The translations under genes and the position numbers were made by a program. DNA of 64,000 nt. It comes from Gigaspora margarita. Its lineage: Eukaryota; Glomeromycota; Glomeromycetes; Diversisporales; Gigasporaceae. This document shows, piece after piece, positions 35,700 through 47,860 of the stretch. Within the stretch, counting starts at the first letter, position 1. The number at the start of each line of letters is the position of its first letter. The stretch spans positions 6,837-70,836 of the forward strand of contig WTPW01000554.1 in the NCBI GenBank assembly GCA_009809945.1, in the 5' to 3' direction. Below the pieces are notes generated by a model, which was not told the DNA's origin, searched no databases, and was given only the letters and a program-made list of their open reading frames with translations.

Positions 35700-36270
35700 T
35701 TATTTAACTACATATTGCAGTTACTGAAATAGAAAGTAATTTTGTAATAAAATTTTTACAGTAATATAATAAAAATCACAATAATTCCAATACAAACCAA
35801 CTTAGCTTTAACTACATATTATGTATTAGTAGAATAGCAAGTATGTTTAGTAATATAATATTTTACCATATACTGTGAATACTAGAAAAGTGAGTACTAG
35901 TTACTCACAATAGAAATTATAATGATTCTGATGCAAATTACAGTCACTAGAATAGTACTGCAACAGAATTTTTACAATATCTCATAGTAAAAATATGATC
36001 ATTCTAATACAACTAACTCACAGACTATGTTATTAGAATAGCAAGTAAGTTTTGTAACTATTTTATAGTAATTCACAATAGAAATTACAATAACTCCATT
36101 ACAAACTAACTCAATCTTAACTATATAGAAACTATGATAATTCTAATGCAACTAACTGAACCTTAATTATACTATAGCTACTAGAATAGTAAGTTCTGTA
36201 GCAGAATTTTTTATAGTAAGTCAAAGTAGAAATCAAAATAATCTCTATGCAAACCAATTCTATTTTAGAA
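35700..36270. repeat. satellite block C
   Basis: About five diverged units contain AGCAAGTAAGTTTTGTAAC, TTTTTACAGTAATAT, AGAAATTACAATAACTCC and AACCAACTTAGCTTTAAC, as at 17640-18559. Confidence 0.7.
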
Positions 36271-36837
36271 TATTATGAAATAATTTATGACCCGTAAAAA
36301 TAACATAATATATAGTAAGATATTTCGAAACCTTGCGAAATAATAAATTATAAAATATTATATAAAATATTATGAAATATTATGTATGATATTCGCAATA
36401 TTTTGAAATAGACTGAGTAATATTATGAAACATTTACAGATAGTAAATTAAATTGCATTAATTCACAACAAAGTGCGCATTGGACTATAATTATGAAATA
36501 TTTTAAGTAGCTATATATTGATATATAATGTATAATTGTTTTATATCAATTAAATTAAATGTTATACAGTCTAACCTCTATATAGTCACCCTCTATATAG
36601 TCACAAATCCAATATAATCACTTTTGTAAATTTACCAACCTTTTTACTATAATTTTCATCTCTATATAAGCACATTTGCATTATAGTCACTATCACAATT
36701 TTTTCTTTACCATCTATATAAAACTACCCCTACATAATCACATTATTATTATAATATTTTGGATTAATTATTTTATTATTATAAATATTTTTGTAGTTAT
36801 TAATTATTATTTTTTAGCAAGTAAAAATTTTTAAATT

Positions 36838-37575
36838 TAATAATCGATTTTCTTTTCTACATATAAAAGTTAAAATTATACTAAGTAAATCGATAATAAT
36901 GCTCTAAGTAACATTGTTCAGAAGATAAAATTACATATTTTCTGAAATTTTCAAATAAGTTGAATAATATTTTATTATTACACTTTTACAATTTATGTTT
37001 AGGCGAAGAAAATTAAAAAAATTAAAAATTTTTTAACTTAATCGTAAATTATAAAAGTGTATTAATAAGATTTTATCCAAATTATCTCAAAATTTCAGAA
37101 TATACGTAATTTTGTATCCTAAATAAGTTTACTTAGATCATTTTTATCGATTTACTTTGATAATTTTAACTTTTATATGTAGCTACGATATACGATTATT
37201 TTAAAAAAAATTAAAAAAAAATTTTTAAAATAATCGTATATCTTAGCTACATATAAAAGTTAAAATTGTTTAAAGTAAATCGATAAATATGATCTAAGTA
37301 AAGTTGTTCAGGATACAAAATTACACATATTCTGAAATTTTGAGATAATTTGGATAAAATCTTATTAATACACTTTTATAATTTACGATTAAGTTAAAAA
37401 ATTTGTAATTTTTTTAATTTTCTTAGCCTAAACAAAAATTGTAAAAGTGTAATAATAAAATATTATTCAACTTATTTGAAAATTTCAGAAAATATGTAAT
37501 TTTATCTTCTGAACAATGTTACTTAGAGCATTATTATCGATTTACTTAGTATAATTTTAATCGATTATTAAAAAA
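36838..37575. repeat. 740-bp palindrome built of four related arms
   Basis: About 365 bp (36838-37205) is followed by its near-complete reverse complement (37215-37575), with the axis at about 37210 in an A/T-only run. Each half is itself a looser palindrome: ACATATAAAAGTTAAAATTA, AAGTAAATCGAT and TTGTTCAG...AAAATTACATAT tracts recur inverted around about 37030 and 37400. The order is therefore arm, arm reversed, arm, arm reversed. Confidence 0.85.
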
Positions 37576-37683
37576 AATAATTTATAAAAAATTTTTATTT
37601 ATTAAAAACTTCTATATAATCACAATTTTTTTTTATATGTAATTTTATTATAATTGTGATTATATAGAATTCTCTCTATATTA

Positions 37684-37910
37684 GGCCATGCAAACTAATA
37701 AAATTGATTCTCGTCACCTGGCTGGGTCATTTTTTTTGAAAAGTTAAAATTTTTTTCTATATAAAATTTTTTTTATTCTTGTATGAAAAAAAAATTTATA
37801 AAAATTTTTTATATTAAAAAATTTTTTAAATATAACATTTTTTGCTGGCCGGCCGGGTCCTATTTGTTTGTTCTATGTGATGAGAATCAACTAATTTAAT
37901 TTGCATGGCC
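37684..37910. mobile_element. 227-bp Harbinger-like MITE (TTA duplication)
   Basis: TTA flanks both sides (37681-37683, 37911-37913). GGCCATGCAAACTAATAAAA is mirrored by a tract ending TTTAATTTGCATGGCC, with TTGATTCTCGTCAC continuing the arm. It is nested in the pogo-like element, so younger than it. Confidence 0.85.
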
Positions 37911-37980
37911 TTAGTCACATCTCTATATAATCACCACTTTTTGTACCTGAAAGGTGTGACTATATGGAGATTAGACTGTA

Positions 37981-39110
37981 TATTGAATTTAACTTGTTAT
38001 AAATTGATATATATCTATAATCAATAAATATCGTAATTAAAATATAAATCGTTATATATCTGCTAATTGATAGTTATTGTATTCATTATAGCACGAAGCA
38101 CCACACATCTTATTTGGTTTTTTATTTTTTAAATTATAGTAGTAGTTTCGAAATGTTTTGAAATATTTTAATATATTTTAGAACTGTAAAACCAAGCTGG
38201 ATTAGTAGATCTGTAATCTGGATTATACCAAGCACGCATTGGACTATATTTTCAAATTGTTTTAAAATTTTGTATGATGTATCAAAATTAATCTAAAATT
38301 TTGTATTACACGATTAGATTAGATCTTTTGTTTATAAATTAGATTATCCATATTGTTTTTTTTTATTTTGTTTTGTTTTTTTTTGGTTTGTTTTTTTTTG
38401 GTTTTGTTTTGCTTTTTGTTTTCATCTTGTTTTTTTTATTTATTTTTTATTTTTTTTTATTTTATTTGACACTTTACAAAAATACTAGCCCTCTGCAAGA
38501 AAACCAACAACTTTTCAGTACTATGCAAGTACACCAATATAAATTCACAAGCCAATTCAAACTTCTGACACTTTGCAAGAATGCTTCTAAATCTTTAAGA
38601 ATGCTTCTTTAAAGAAATAATTTAGTTAAGCACAAGTTTTCGCAAGTTCTCGCTTATTTATTTTCTCATTTAATACTTTTTGTTTTTGTTTTTTTGTTTT
38701 TTTTTTAAATTTTTTTTATTAATTTATTTTATTCTGGTACTTTGCGAGAACACACTTTAGAAAAATAATTTAGTTAGACACAAGTATTCCCAAGTTTTTA
38801 CAAGTTAATCTAGCACTTTACAAAACACAACTAGGTTTCGACAATTTCTGAATTTGAACTCTTACTTTAGAGAAATAGAATTTGTGTCTTTGTTTATTTT
38901 TTTTTTATTATATTTGCTTACATATTTTGTTTTTTTTTTACTTATTTTTTTACTTTTATTTTATTTTATTTATTCCTGACTTCTTTAGAACTTTGCAAGA
39001 AACAACCTGACTTTTTAGCACTTTACAAGAACACCAACTCTAACTTCTCTGCCACTTTGCAAGAACATACTATATTCTCTGACGATTTGCAAAAACTCCT
39101 ATACTTCTGA
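37981..39110. repeat. T-rich sequence with CACTTTGCAAGAACACCA motif
   Basis: After 38340 long runs of T with G or A alternate with a diffuse motif near CACTTTGCAAGAACACCAAC followed by ACTTCT, seen about eight times between 38465 and 39085. The same motif occurs at 1210-1520. The open frame 38373-38612 is a by-product of the T-runs. Upstream (37981-38340) nothing is recognisable. Confidence 0.5.
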
Positions 39111-39770
39111 GAAATAGTTTTTTTTACTTCTCCACTAATTTTAGAAAGTAGCGAATATGAGTGAAGAGAATAATAGCTAACTGTAGATAAGGAAAATAAG
39201 TATGTAGAGCTAGTATTCTGCGATAAAGTGTGAAAGTAGTTTAAAATATTACTATTTTTTTATTTTTATTTTTTTTTATTTTTTTACTTCTCTACTATTT
39301 TTAGGAAGTAGCGAATATAAGCGAATATAAGCAAATATAAGTGTGTAAAGCTAGTATTATATGACTAAGTGCAAAAGTAGTTTAAATATTACTATTTTTT
39401 CATTTTTATTTTTTTTTATTTTTTTACTTCTAAGTGAATATATATATATAGAGCTAGTATTATATGATGAAGAGTGAAAGTAGTTTACAATATTATTATT
39501 TTTTGTTTTCATTTTTTGTTATTTTTTTACTTCTCTACTATTTTTAGGAAGTAGTGAATATGAGCTAATATAATCATTAAACAAAAAAGGAAAATAATAA
39601 CTAATTGCAGGACAAGAAAAATAAGTATGTAGAGCTAATATTATGTGACGAAGTGTGAAAGTAGTTTAAAATATATCTATTTTTTTGGTTTTGTTTTTTT
39701 GTATTTTTTTTTGGGTTCAGTTTTTTTTGGTTTTATTTTTTTTGTCTTTTTTTATTTTTTTCGGAAAGAA
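39111..39770. repeat. tandem repeat, unit about 120-180 bp, about four copies
   Basis: Each unit contains a TTTTTTTACTTCTCTACTAT then TTTTAGGAAGTAGCGAATAT tract, then GTAGAGCTAGTATTATGTGA and GTGAAAGTAGTTTAAAATAT. Units differ in length because the T-runs vary. There is no coding capacity. Confidence 0.75.
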
Positions 39771-40139
39771 GTATAATAATATATATTATAATAAAATATA
39801 CTTAATTTAAAATATATAATAATAATAATAAATAAATAAATATAAATTTTTATATTAAATTGTGAAACCTTGTGAATACTTGTAAAAACCTGTAAATGTT
39901 TATATATTATAATAGTATTGATTAGACACCAATTACTATTTTTATCGATTTTCCTTGTTAGGGGGTATTTAAATACGCATTGTTGTGATTTAGTTTGAAA
40001 TATTGCATAATTTTTTACATATATATTTCATAATATTCTGTAATTGATAATTGTGAAATATTTTGCATTGATTCATAATTCTTGCACAAGTTTTCAGGCC
40101 ATAATAACTTATGTAAGATTACGTTTATATAATTCATTG

Positions 40140-40571
40140 ATGTTGTAATCACTCAGATAATAATTTCAATACAAATTAGCTTAACCTTCACTGTTATGTA
40201 CTACATTAGCAGATCATATAACAAAATTTTTTAAAGTAACTTATAATAGAAATTATGATAATTTTATGCAAACTAACTTAACTTTAATTATATACTATGT
40301 GTTGCCAAAATTTTTATAGTGAATTATAATAGAAGTTATTTTAAATTTAATGCAAACTAATTTAATTTTAACCAAATACTGTGGTTGCTAGTTAGAAAGT
40401 TCTATAACAGAATCTTTATAGAAATATAAAATTTATATAATTCCAATATGGACTAATTCAATTTTTAACTACACACTATGTTACTAGAGTAGTAAAGTTT
40501 GTAATAGAATTTTTTATAATAACTCATAATAGAAATTACAATAATTCCAATATAAATTAACTTAGCTATAA
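40140..40571. repeat. satellite block D
   Basis: Diverged units with AACAAAATTTTTTAAAGTAA, AGAAATTATGATAATTTTAT and AACTAACTTAACTTTAATTA, of the same family as block A. The block is cut at 40571 by the next element and resumes at 41514. Confidence 0.65.
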
Positions 40572-41513
40572 GGTAATAACACCTATTCCTAGAAATATTC
40601 CTATTGTTAGAAACTTTTATTTTTTTTTACAACATACTATTAAATACAAATTTTTTTAAACAAGTTATGTGAATACAAATATATAAGTTAGAATATATTA
40701 TGTTGAATAAAATTAATCATTTATATAACTATAGGACCACATTTATCATATTGGGGTTTCAATAAAAAACTTGACTTTTAAATTTGTTTTTTTAAATAAA
40801 CAAGCTTTTTGCTATCCAATTTACCTTATATTTAGGCAATTCTATACCAGATATTGGGAAAAAAGTTGATATTAGTTAAATTACTTAAATTAAATAAATA
40901 AATAAAAATAATAAATTAAAATAAAAAAACTTATTATTTGAGTTGTATATTATTATTATGAAAAGCAAAATCAAGAATTATATAAATATATTCAAAGAAT
41001 TGAACATTCAAGAACTAGTTTTTTGGCATCAATTATAAAATATCTATTATTAAATACTTTTTTAGTTCAAAAAAAGCCTAAAACTCAATTTTAAACTTTT
41101 AAATTTGGAACTCTAGTAAGCAATTAAAAGGAAATATATAACGAAGTAAATATTAAACAACAAAAACTTAAAAAAAAATAAAGCAAAAAAAGAACTGAGA
41201 GCAGCAAAAAAAAACAAAAAAAAACAAACTATAAAAATAATAATATAAAAAAAATTTAAATTACTAAATTTTTTAGAATAGTTACTTATATTAGATTTCT
41301 AGAAATAGAAGCCAGTAGTCAAATTTAACCAAATTTTACAAGATTCAAGCTAATTAGAAAAATTTTTTATATATAAATATAATTCAATTTATATATTATT
41401 AAATAATATATAAATAATAAATTTTTTATATAAAATTTTATAAAAAAAATATTAAAATTTAAAAAAATTTTATATGTTACAAAAAAAAGTTTCTAGAAAT
41501 AGGTACTATTACC
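40572..41513. mobile_element. 0.94-kb TIR element splitting the satellite
   Basis: GGTAATAACACCTATTCCTA then GAAA at the left is mirrored by TTTCTAGAAATAGGTACTAT then TACC at the right. The satellite unit continues on each side. No target duplication or coding frame is clear. Confidence 0.7.
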
Positions 41514-41830
41514 TTACAGAAATATGATAATTCTATGCAAACTAACTTAACAATATACTACAGTTACTAAAATAGCAAAAATTATGATAATTTTAATGCA
41601 AATTAATTAAATTTTAACTATACTGTACCACTAAAATAACAAGTAAAATACTATACCAATTTTTATAATAACTCAATAGAATCACAATAATTTTAATACA
41701 AACTAACTCAGCTTAAACTATATAAAAAATATAATAATTTTAATGCAAACTTGATCAAGCTATATAACAGAATTTTTTACTGTAATCTAAAAAAATTGAA
41801 TAATTCCAATACAAAGTAAGAAAATAATCT
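41514..41830. repeat. satellite block E
   Basis: It has the same unit phrases (ATGCAAACTAACTTAAC, ATAATTTTAATGCAAA, ACAGAATTTTTTACTGTAAT) as block D and continues it past the 0.94-kb insertion. Confidence 0.65.
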
Positions 41831-41906
41831 ATTTTTGAGATTTTTTTGCTATATATAAAAATTTTCAAATTTTTAGATTTGCTTTAACCCAGTATCAACT
41901 TAGAAC

Positions 41907-42061
41907 CAGTGTTATAAATTCAAAAATTTTTATTAGTACAAATGCAAAAAAAAATGCATAAAAAATTATACGTGTGTTATGTATATGGAAGGCCCCAATA
42001 TATGTGCAAATTTAAATCTATATATACTGCATCTACTTTGCAGATCCAATTTACATCACTG
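41907..42061. mobile_element. 155-bp hAT-like MITE, 8-bp duplication CTTAGAAC
   Basis: CTTAGAAC occurs at 41899-41906 and 42062-42069. The ends are CAGTGTTATAAATTC and, in reverse, CAGTGATGTAAATTG. A second copy of the same family lies at 47979-48138. Confidence 0.9.
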
Positions 42062-42339
42062 CTTAGAACCCTAAAATATATATATAGGTAAGATGACTTT
42101 TAAATTTTTTATTAATTGCTATATGCATAAGTTTTTTATAAGGTTGGTAAACAAAATTTGTACCTTACTACAAGAAAATTAAAAAAAAATATGCAAACTA
42201 ACTTTTAACATATAGAAAATTGAAAGAAATCTTTAAATTGATTATCTAATTCAATTTTGTTAAAAAAATCAGATTGGATATTCAGAATAATGCAAATTTT
42301 TTAATTTTTTATTAATTTTGTAAGGTTAATATAAATAAA

Positions 42340-42455
42340 TATACAAAATCTTTTAAAAGAAATTGCATACTGAAATCTTTCAAAAGAATTGTGATTGATG
42401 CTAAATCTTTTGAAAGAATTGCAATCTTTTAAAAGATTTCGGCATGCAATTCTTT
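42340..42455. repeat. small foldback of AATCTTTTGAAAGAATTGCA units
   Basis: AAGAAATTGCATACTGAAAT on the left pairs with ATTTCGGCATGCAATTCTTT on the right. The inner units also mirror each other. It is about 110 bp. Confidence 0.6.
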
Positions 42456-42719
42456 CGAAAGTTTTCAAAATAAATTTTGAAATATTTCAAAATAAATTGC
42501 GAAATATTGTGAAATAGGCCAAAAAAATGCAGACCTCTACCTAATTATTCAATATTGGGAGCACAGGAGGTAATATTTCGCATATTATTGTGTAAATTTG
42601 CAATATTTTGCAATTTTTTTGCAATATTTTCGATATATTTAAAAATATTTGGCATTGTTTAATCATGTAATAATATAAAAATAAAAATAGCAAAATAATA
42701 ATTCAATAATAAATACATA

Positions 42720-43056
42720 TATGGAGTGCTCTGTATTAAAAGGGCCCATTTTTACATTTTGAGATAATTGAGTTTAACTATTTGTTTTGATTTTTGGACT
42801 GATCCAAGATAAGTTAAATTTCACAATTTTGATTGGTTAATGACAGCAGGTGACTATCAGATAATCTTGTGACATGTTGGCTCTATACAGCCTTGTGTAA
42901 TTTTTCTTTTTACATTATCTTGATTTTTTATTATGCAAATCGACTTTTATTAATAATTAAAAAAGATCAATCATGTCAAAATTTACATGAATTTAATAAA
43001 AACTCATTTTTCAAAAAATTGTAAAAATGGGCCCTTTTAATATAGAGCACCCCATA
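42720..43056. mobile_element. 337-bp TA-flanked MITE (GGGCCC ends)
   Basis: The left end runs TATGGAGTGCTCTGTATTA then AAAGGGCCCATTTTTACA and is mirrored at the right, ending CCATA at 43056. TA lies on both sides. The TATGGAGTG start resembles that of the element at 63319. Confidence 0.8.
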
Positions 43057-43215
43057 TAATTTATTAATAACTTAATTTTTTAAAAATATTTAAAAATTAC
43101 AAATATAAAGTAAAATTATTGATAGTATTTTTATTAAAAAAATATATATATCCGTAAAATAAAAGACAAAAAAAAAAGCAGCATTATTTGTTAATAAAAA
43201 AAACAAAACAAAGTT

Positions 43216-43786
43216 TTACATATTGCTATCAGGTTCTTCTTCTTGATTTCTTGCTGATGCTTTATCATCTATTTTAAATATATTCGAAAATTTCTAAAAT
43301 TTGAACATAATGCAAAAAATTGTAAATTTGTAATAAATTTTTAAATATACTTATCTTTTCTTAGCCTTTTTCTTCTTTTTCTTGCCTAAAAAAAAATATT
43401 TTTTCAAATAAAATTCAATTTAAAAATTTTTATATTTTAAAATATAAACTTACCTTTTTTTGAAGGATTGTGGAAGTCATTTAAGATTATTAACTGTATT
43501 TTATAATTTTAAACGTTTAAATATTTAAAAGAATTGGTAATATTTTTATATAATATAAATATACTTGTTCAGATTCTTCAGATTCTTTAGGGTTTTTAGA
43601 TACTTCTTGAAATTCTTTAGATTCTTTAGATTCTTCTTTTGATTTTTCAGATCCATTAGATTTTTTAGATTCTTCTGATTCATTTCATTCTTTTGAGCCA
43701 ACTATTTCTTCAAAATTTAATATTGAAAAAGATTCATTATATTCTAACTTTCGCTTTATTTTGAAAAATTGAACAAATTTTTAGTA

Positions 43787-43824
<38 letters not shown>

Positions 43825-45314
43825 CTTACTAGATTTATTTGCATATCATTTTTAATGACATTCCCAGAAATCATTAATTTTTTATTTTTAGGCTAAAAAA
43901 AGATTGGCATATAGCTATTGCATATACCATCTTCATATTGGTTGCTTCTTTGTTGGGCCAAGTTCTATTTAAAATTCAAAAAATGTAAGTATCATTATTA
44001 CTAGAACTATTAGAAACTCTTGAAAAAAGCAGCTTTTGACAATTCTTCATTTTGTATGATTTCTTCCACTTCAAAATTTCTTCAGATTTTGCCTTGCTGT
44101 TAATAGGGTCTAAAAGATCTACAAAAACAAAAAATATAGAATCTTTAATTTTGTTGTTAAGGTACTTCGCAACAGCCTAACTATTTTTCAAAAGCTAAAA
44201 AATATTTTAAAATTAGAAAATAATAATGTATTTAATATTTTTGAATATATGCGAAAAATGTAAATGTTTTTGAATTTATTCGAAATATTTAAATATTTTT
44301 CAAATTTATTAGAAAAATGTTTAAATGTTTCAAATAAATTCAAATATTTAAAAATAAAATAAATAAATTTTACAGATCCATAGAACTTCTTCGCATAGTA
44401 GGTTTTCTAATCTTTCTTTGACATCCAGTTTATGAATTCGAAGTGGTGCCTCTTCAGGTAGACTTCTGCTACTTGCCTGAGTTCATCTTCAGTTGGGTAT
44501 ATAGAGATGTTCAACAACTCTTTAGCAGTCTCTTTGATGCATTGCTAATTATAAAAAATTAAATATTAAAAAAATGAATAAAGCGAAACTTTTGAAAACT
44601 TGCGAAAAAATATGAAAATTTGCAAAAAAATTATATCTTGAAAAGCTTTCTTGTTCATTGTGTCAAAGTTTTCTACCAAACTTTCTTCAAGTTCTCTCAA
44701 ACAATTGTTAACTTGATCCACTTTTGAAAAAAGTTTTCTGATTTGGTGAATAATTTCACCTTGGTTCTTCAAAAGTTTAGAGATTGTTTTTTTTGAAACT
44801 TTATTTAAAATTAAATTAAAATCAATAAAAATATTTAAAAAATAAAACAATAATTAAAAAAAATAATTTTAACTTAAATAAAAGAATTTAAAATCAATGA
44901 TCTCATAGTGAGCCAGAAGATAAAGACTTTTATAAAAAATATAAGCCAGCAGACTTAGCAAGATAGTTATCCATCACATTTGTATGGCTAGAGCTTGCCA
45001 GAGGTTTTACTACTTATATTTACACTATCTACAATCATATATAGATTTTAAATTCAATTAATATATAAGCTAGCAATTTGCCAGTTTGCTATTAACAGTA
45101 TCAGCAACTACATATATATTAATTAATTAAAATATAAAATTTAATTTTTTAAATAAAATTAACAACTATTGAAAGTTTTCGCAAGTTCTTTTGAACCTGC
45201 TATTATACCTCCTTCAATTTGGGGTCCAGCTACTTATTCTTTTCTTGCTTTTCCTTTTGTAGTCTTGCTAGTCTTGCTGCTTTTTTTTATACCAAAGAGT
45301 TTACTTGCAAACAT
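43216..45314 (-). pseudogene. unrecognised multi-exon family, copy 1 (coiled coil, KE-rich, basic tail)
   Basis: On the - strand, ATG at 45314 opens a basic exon (MFASKLFGIKKSSKTSKTTK). A helical block follows (44640-44800, KTISKLLKNQGEIIHQIRKL with LRELEESLVENFD), then IYPTEDELRQVAEVYLKRHH, NWMSKKD-stop-KTYYAKKF (44395-44540). Next come KIKDSIFFVFVDLLDPINSK with WKKSYKMKNCQKLL (44020-44190), a Ser/Glu/Lys-rich stretch (43565-43770), a poly-basic KKKKKKAKK piece (43360-43385) and a last exon KIDDKASARNQEEEPDSNM (stop 43216-43218). Short introns separate the blocks. At least four in-frame stops are present. One is TAG where copy 2 (58827-61352) has Trp. Shared order and residues between the copies show this was a real protein. 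The basic tail suggests a nuclear or DNA-bound role (inference). I do not know the family. Confidence 0.7.
43787..43821. repeat. (AAT)n microsatellite
   Basis: About eleven perfect AAT units, within an intron of the copy 1 pseudogene. Similar runs occur at 56409-56432 and 58664-58680. Confidence 0.9.
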
Positions 45315-46679
45315 TTTTATCCTTTCGAAAAGTTATAAAAAAAAAAAACTTAAAAAAAATTAGTTGTAACTTAAAAAAAAATACAAATATAAAGTTAGTT
45401 GTTTTTATAAATAATAATTTAAAATAAGTAACAAAGTTAAAATGTCTAAAAGTGCAAAATTATAATATAATATTTTAAAAGCTTAAAGATTTTGTGATTT
45501 TGTGAAAGTATTCAAAAAAATCAATAATGTTTATTGATTATCCATTGTTTATATTGTTTACTATATGGTAAACTTTAATATCACCATGGTGATCATCACT
45601 GCTCATAGGTTCAGCCAACCAAATTGCAGGATATCATGTAACCAAATAAAAAAAAATACAAAAAATCTTTAATAACAAAATATTTTATTATGATAAAAAG
45701 TCTTCAGGTATTAAGTTTTACATATAAACAAATCTTTCTAACCAAAACCTACCCAACCCTAACTTTAAATCATTACTTTTTAAAAAATTTAATAATTATG
45801 TGGTGATACTCATAGTTTCATATGATATCATGTGAGCTATATAGAGTAAAAAATTAATTACACTAATTTTTTATAAATTTTAATACTTTTGCATTATTTC
45901 GAAATAAATTAAAGTATATCGTAATGAATTAAAAGTTGATAAAAGTTGTTGATTTATATAAAACTATATCTATTGTTAACTATTTAAAGCTAATTTTAAT
46001 AAAGATTTTCATTTTTTCAAAATTGATTTGTTTTTCAAATCAGCAAGACTATAATTTATTTTTTGCACTATTCTAAATTAATATAAAATTTAATGCAATG
46101 CATTTAATTAATTTTTTTTGTATAATAAAAAAATTTTCAAAAAGTTAATATAAGAATTAATTACATCAAGAAAAAGTTAACATGACAAATTAATTACAAG
46201 TAGTACAATTTATAGTATCTTGCTAAAGAATATATTGTATAATCTTTTATACTATTTTTATTATATATGAATTGCCTAGTTAAGTTCATTAATTAGCAGG
46301 CTGTGGCTTACAGGCAGTATTCTTTTCTCACAGTTCACATGCCCTGCTAATACTGTGTAAAGTAAAATTAATTAATCACATTAATTTTTTTTAAAACATT
46401 TAATATATGTTTAATAATTGTGCATAAATTCACACATATGCAATGAAATTTAAATAAGATTATTGTAATGAATTGTTAATTTATTTAATAAAATTTTTAA
46501 TAATTTTGCATTGTTTCAAAATTAATTAAAGCATATTGTAACAAATTGAATAATTTTAAAGAAAAAATGTATATCTCGCATCCAGTGACCTACATTGCAT
46601 CTCACATCTCGATTTTGATTAGTTAATTGTTAAGTTATAATTTTGGAGTTATTTTTTATTTTAACAATAACTCATATAA
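45315..46679. other. gene-free AT-rich sequence
   Basis: No coding frame was seen. CCTACCCAACCCTAACTTT at 45746-45764 is weakly telomere-like. No well-paired foldback could be defined around it. Confidence 0.35.
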
Positions 46680-46930
46680 TATTAATAAAAATTACTTTTA
46701 GATAGTGCGTCTATATGCAAAATTTCATGCTGAACAAGTTTACTTAGACGCCAAACAAAGATTATATTAATAGAATTTTAGGATATTTTCATTTTTTTAT
46801 TTTTTTTCTTTAGTTTTTTTGATAATATCTTAAAAACTTACTAAGATAATCTTCTTAAGTCCTCTAAGTAAACTTGTTCAGCATCAAATTTTACACATAG
46901 GTGCAAAAAACTTTTTATAATATATTTAAT
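46680..46930. mobile_element. foldback with 95-bp arms (CTGAACAAGTTTACTTAGA)
   Basis: A left arm with AAAATTTCATGCTGAACAAG then TTTACTTAGA is mirrored by TCTAAGTAAACTTGTTCAGC then ATCAAATTTTACACATA at the right. The same AGTAAACTTGTTCAG...AAATTTACACATA phrase occurs in the arms of the 37-kb palindrome, so the two are related. Confidence 0.7.
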
Positions 46931-47404
46931 TTTTCTTAAAATATTGAGATTTTTTAATTTTTGTTTATATTTTTTGTTTTTGTTTACATTCGATCATTAC
47001 ACAAAATTTGATCATCTGATTAGTATGATCAGAGGTGCAAAAAATAAGAATACCAACCCCCTACAGGATATAAATTGCTCCATTTTTAAATTAAATATTT
47101 ATTGAACTTATATATAAATTTTAATTATTTTAAATTATCTCATATCATTTTGAAATATTTGTATGAAACATAATTTTCAATAAATGCTAATATAATAAAT
47201 TAAATACTTTAGATTAATTTAAAATATAATCAGAATTTCTATACTTTCAAAAAGATATATGATTAAAAACTTCTTATTTTTTCATAAAAATTTTATTTCC
47301 AAATATTTTTAAAATATTTGAAATCAAATTGAAATTATTATAATCTTAAAATATAAATTCTACTATTTCTTTTTAAATATCAAATATAATCCTAATCTCA
47401 TTAA
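46931..47404. other. gene-free AT-rich leader of the Plavaka-type remnant
   Basis: No feature was found beyond local A/T runs. The short spacing to the zinc-finger exon makes it the likely 5' region of that gene. Confidence 0.3.
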
Positions 47405-47860
47405 ATGTCTAGCTTCCAATGTTACACCTGTAGTCATATTTATCTATCACAAAATAGTTTTTGTAAACATATGTCCAAGTGTCTTAGTACTATCAAAGAT
47501 GTTCTAGTTATTGCCAAAAGTGCTAAGAGTTTTTGCAAGTCTTCACTTTTTGATAAATCGCCTTAAGATGATCTTTTTGATATTAACAAAGACCAATTAG
47601 ATATTGGATATTCCTCCAAATCATCTAAAAAAATTCATTTAATTGATAATTCACCTATCAACTGGAGAGTGCCAAAATGTGGCATGCTTCTATCTAAAAT
47701 TTTTTTCTTATTAAGTTAATGATATATGTCCACTAATTAAAAGTTGTAGAGCTCGTTGAGACGCATCTAACAGTGGTTAGATCATTCAAATTGGTCTAGT
47801 AAATGGTGAGTTATCATCAAAAAATGATTGGCAGACTATATAAAATTCTGTGACGGAGAT

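Larger units (their letters stand above)
36565..37980. mobile_element. 1.4-kb pogo-like element with nested insertions
   Basis: TACAGTCTAACCTCTATATA then GTCACCC at the left is mirrored by GGTGTGACTATATGG, AGATTAGACTGTA at the right. TA duplicates on both sides. Repeated TATATAGTCAC / GTGACTATATAG phrases mark both subterminal zones. Inside are a large palindrome (36838-37575) and a Harbinger-like MITE (37684-37910). No transposase remains. Confidence 0.8.

Noticed and set aside
38373-38612. A 79-residue F-rich frame
   Set aside because: It is produced by T-runs and the CTTTGCAAG motif; no coding signal.
45560-45850. A foldback around CCTACCCAACCCTAACTTT
   Set aside because: The arms I could align were too short and mismatched to call an inverted repeat.
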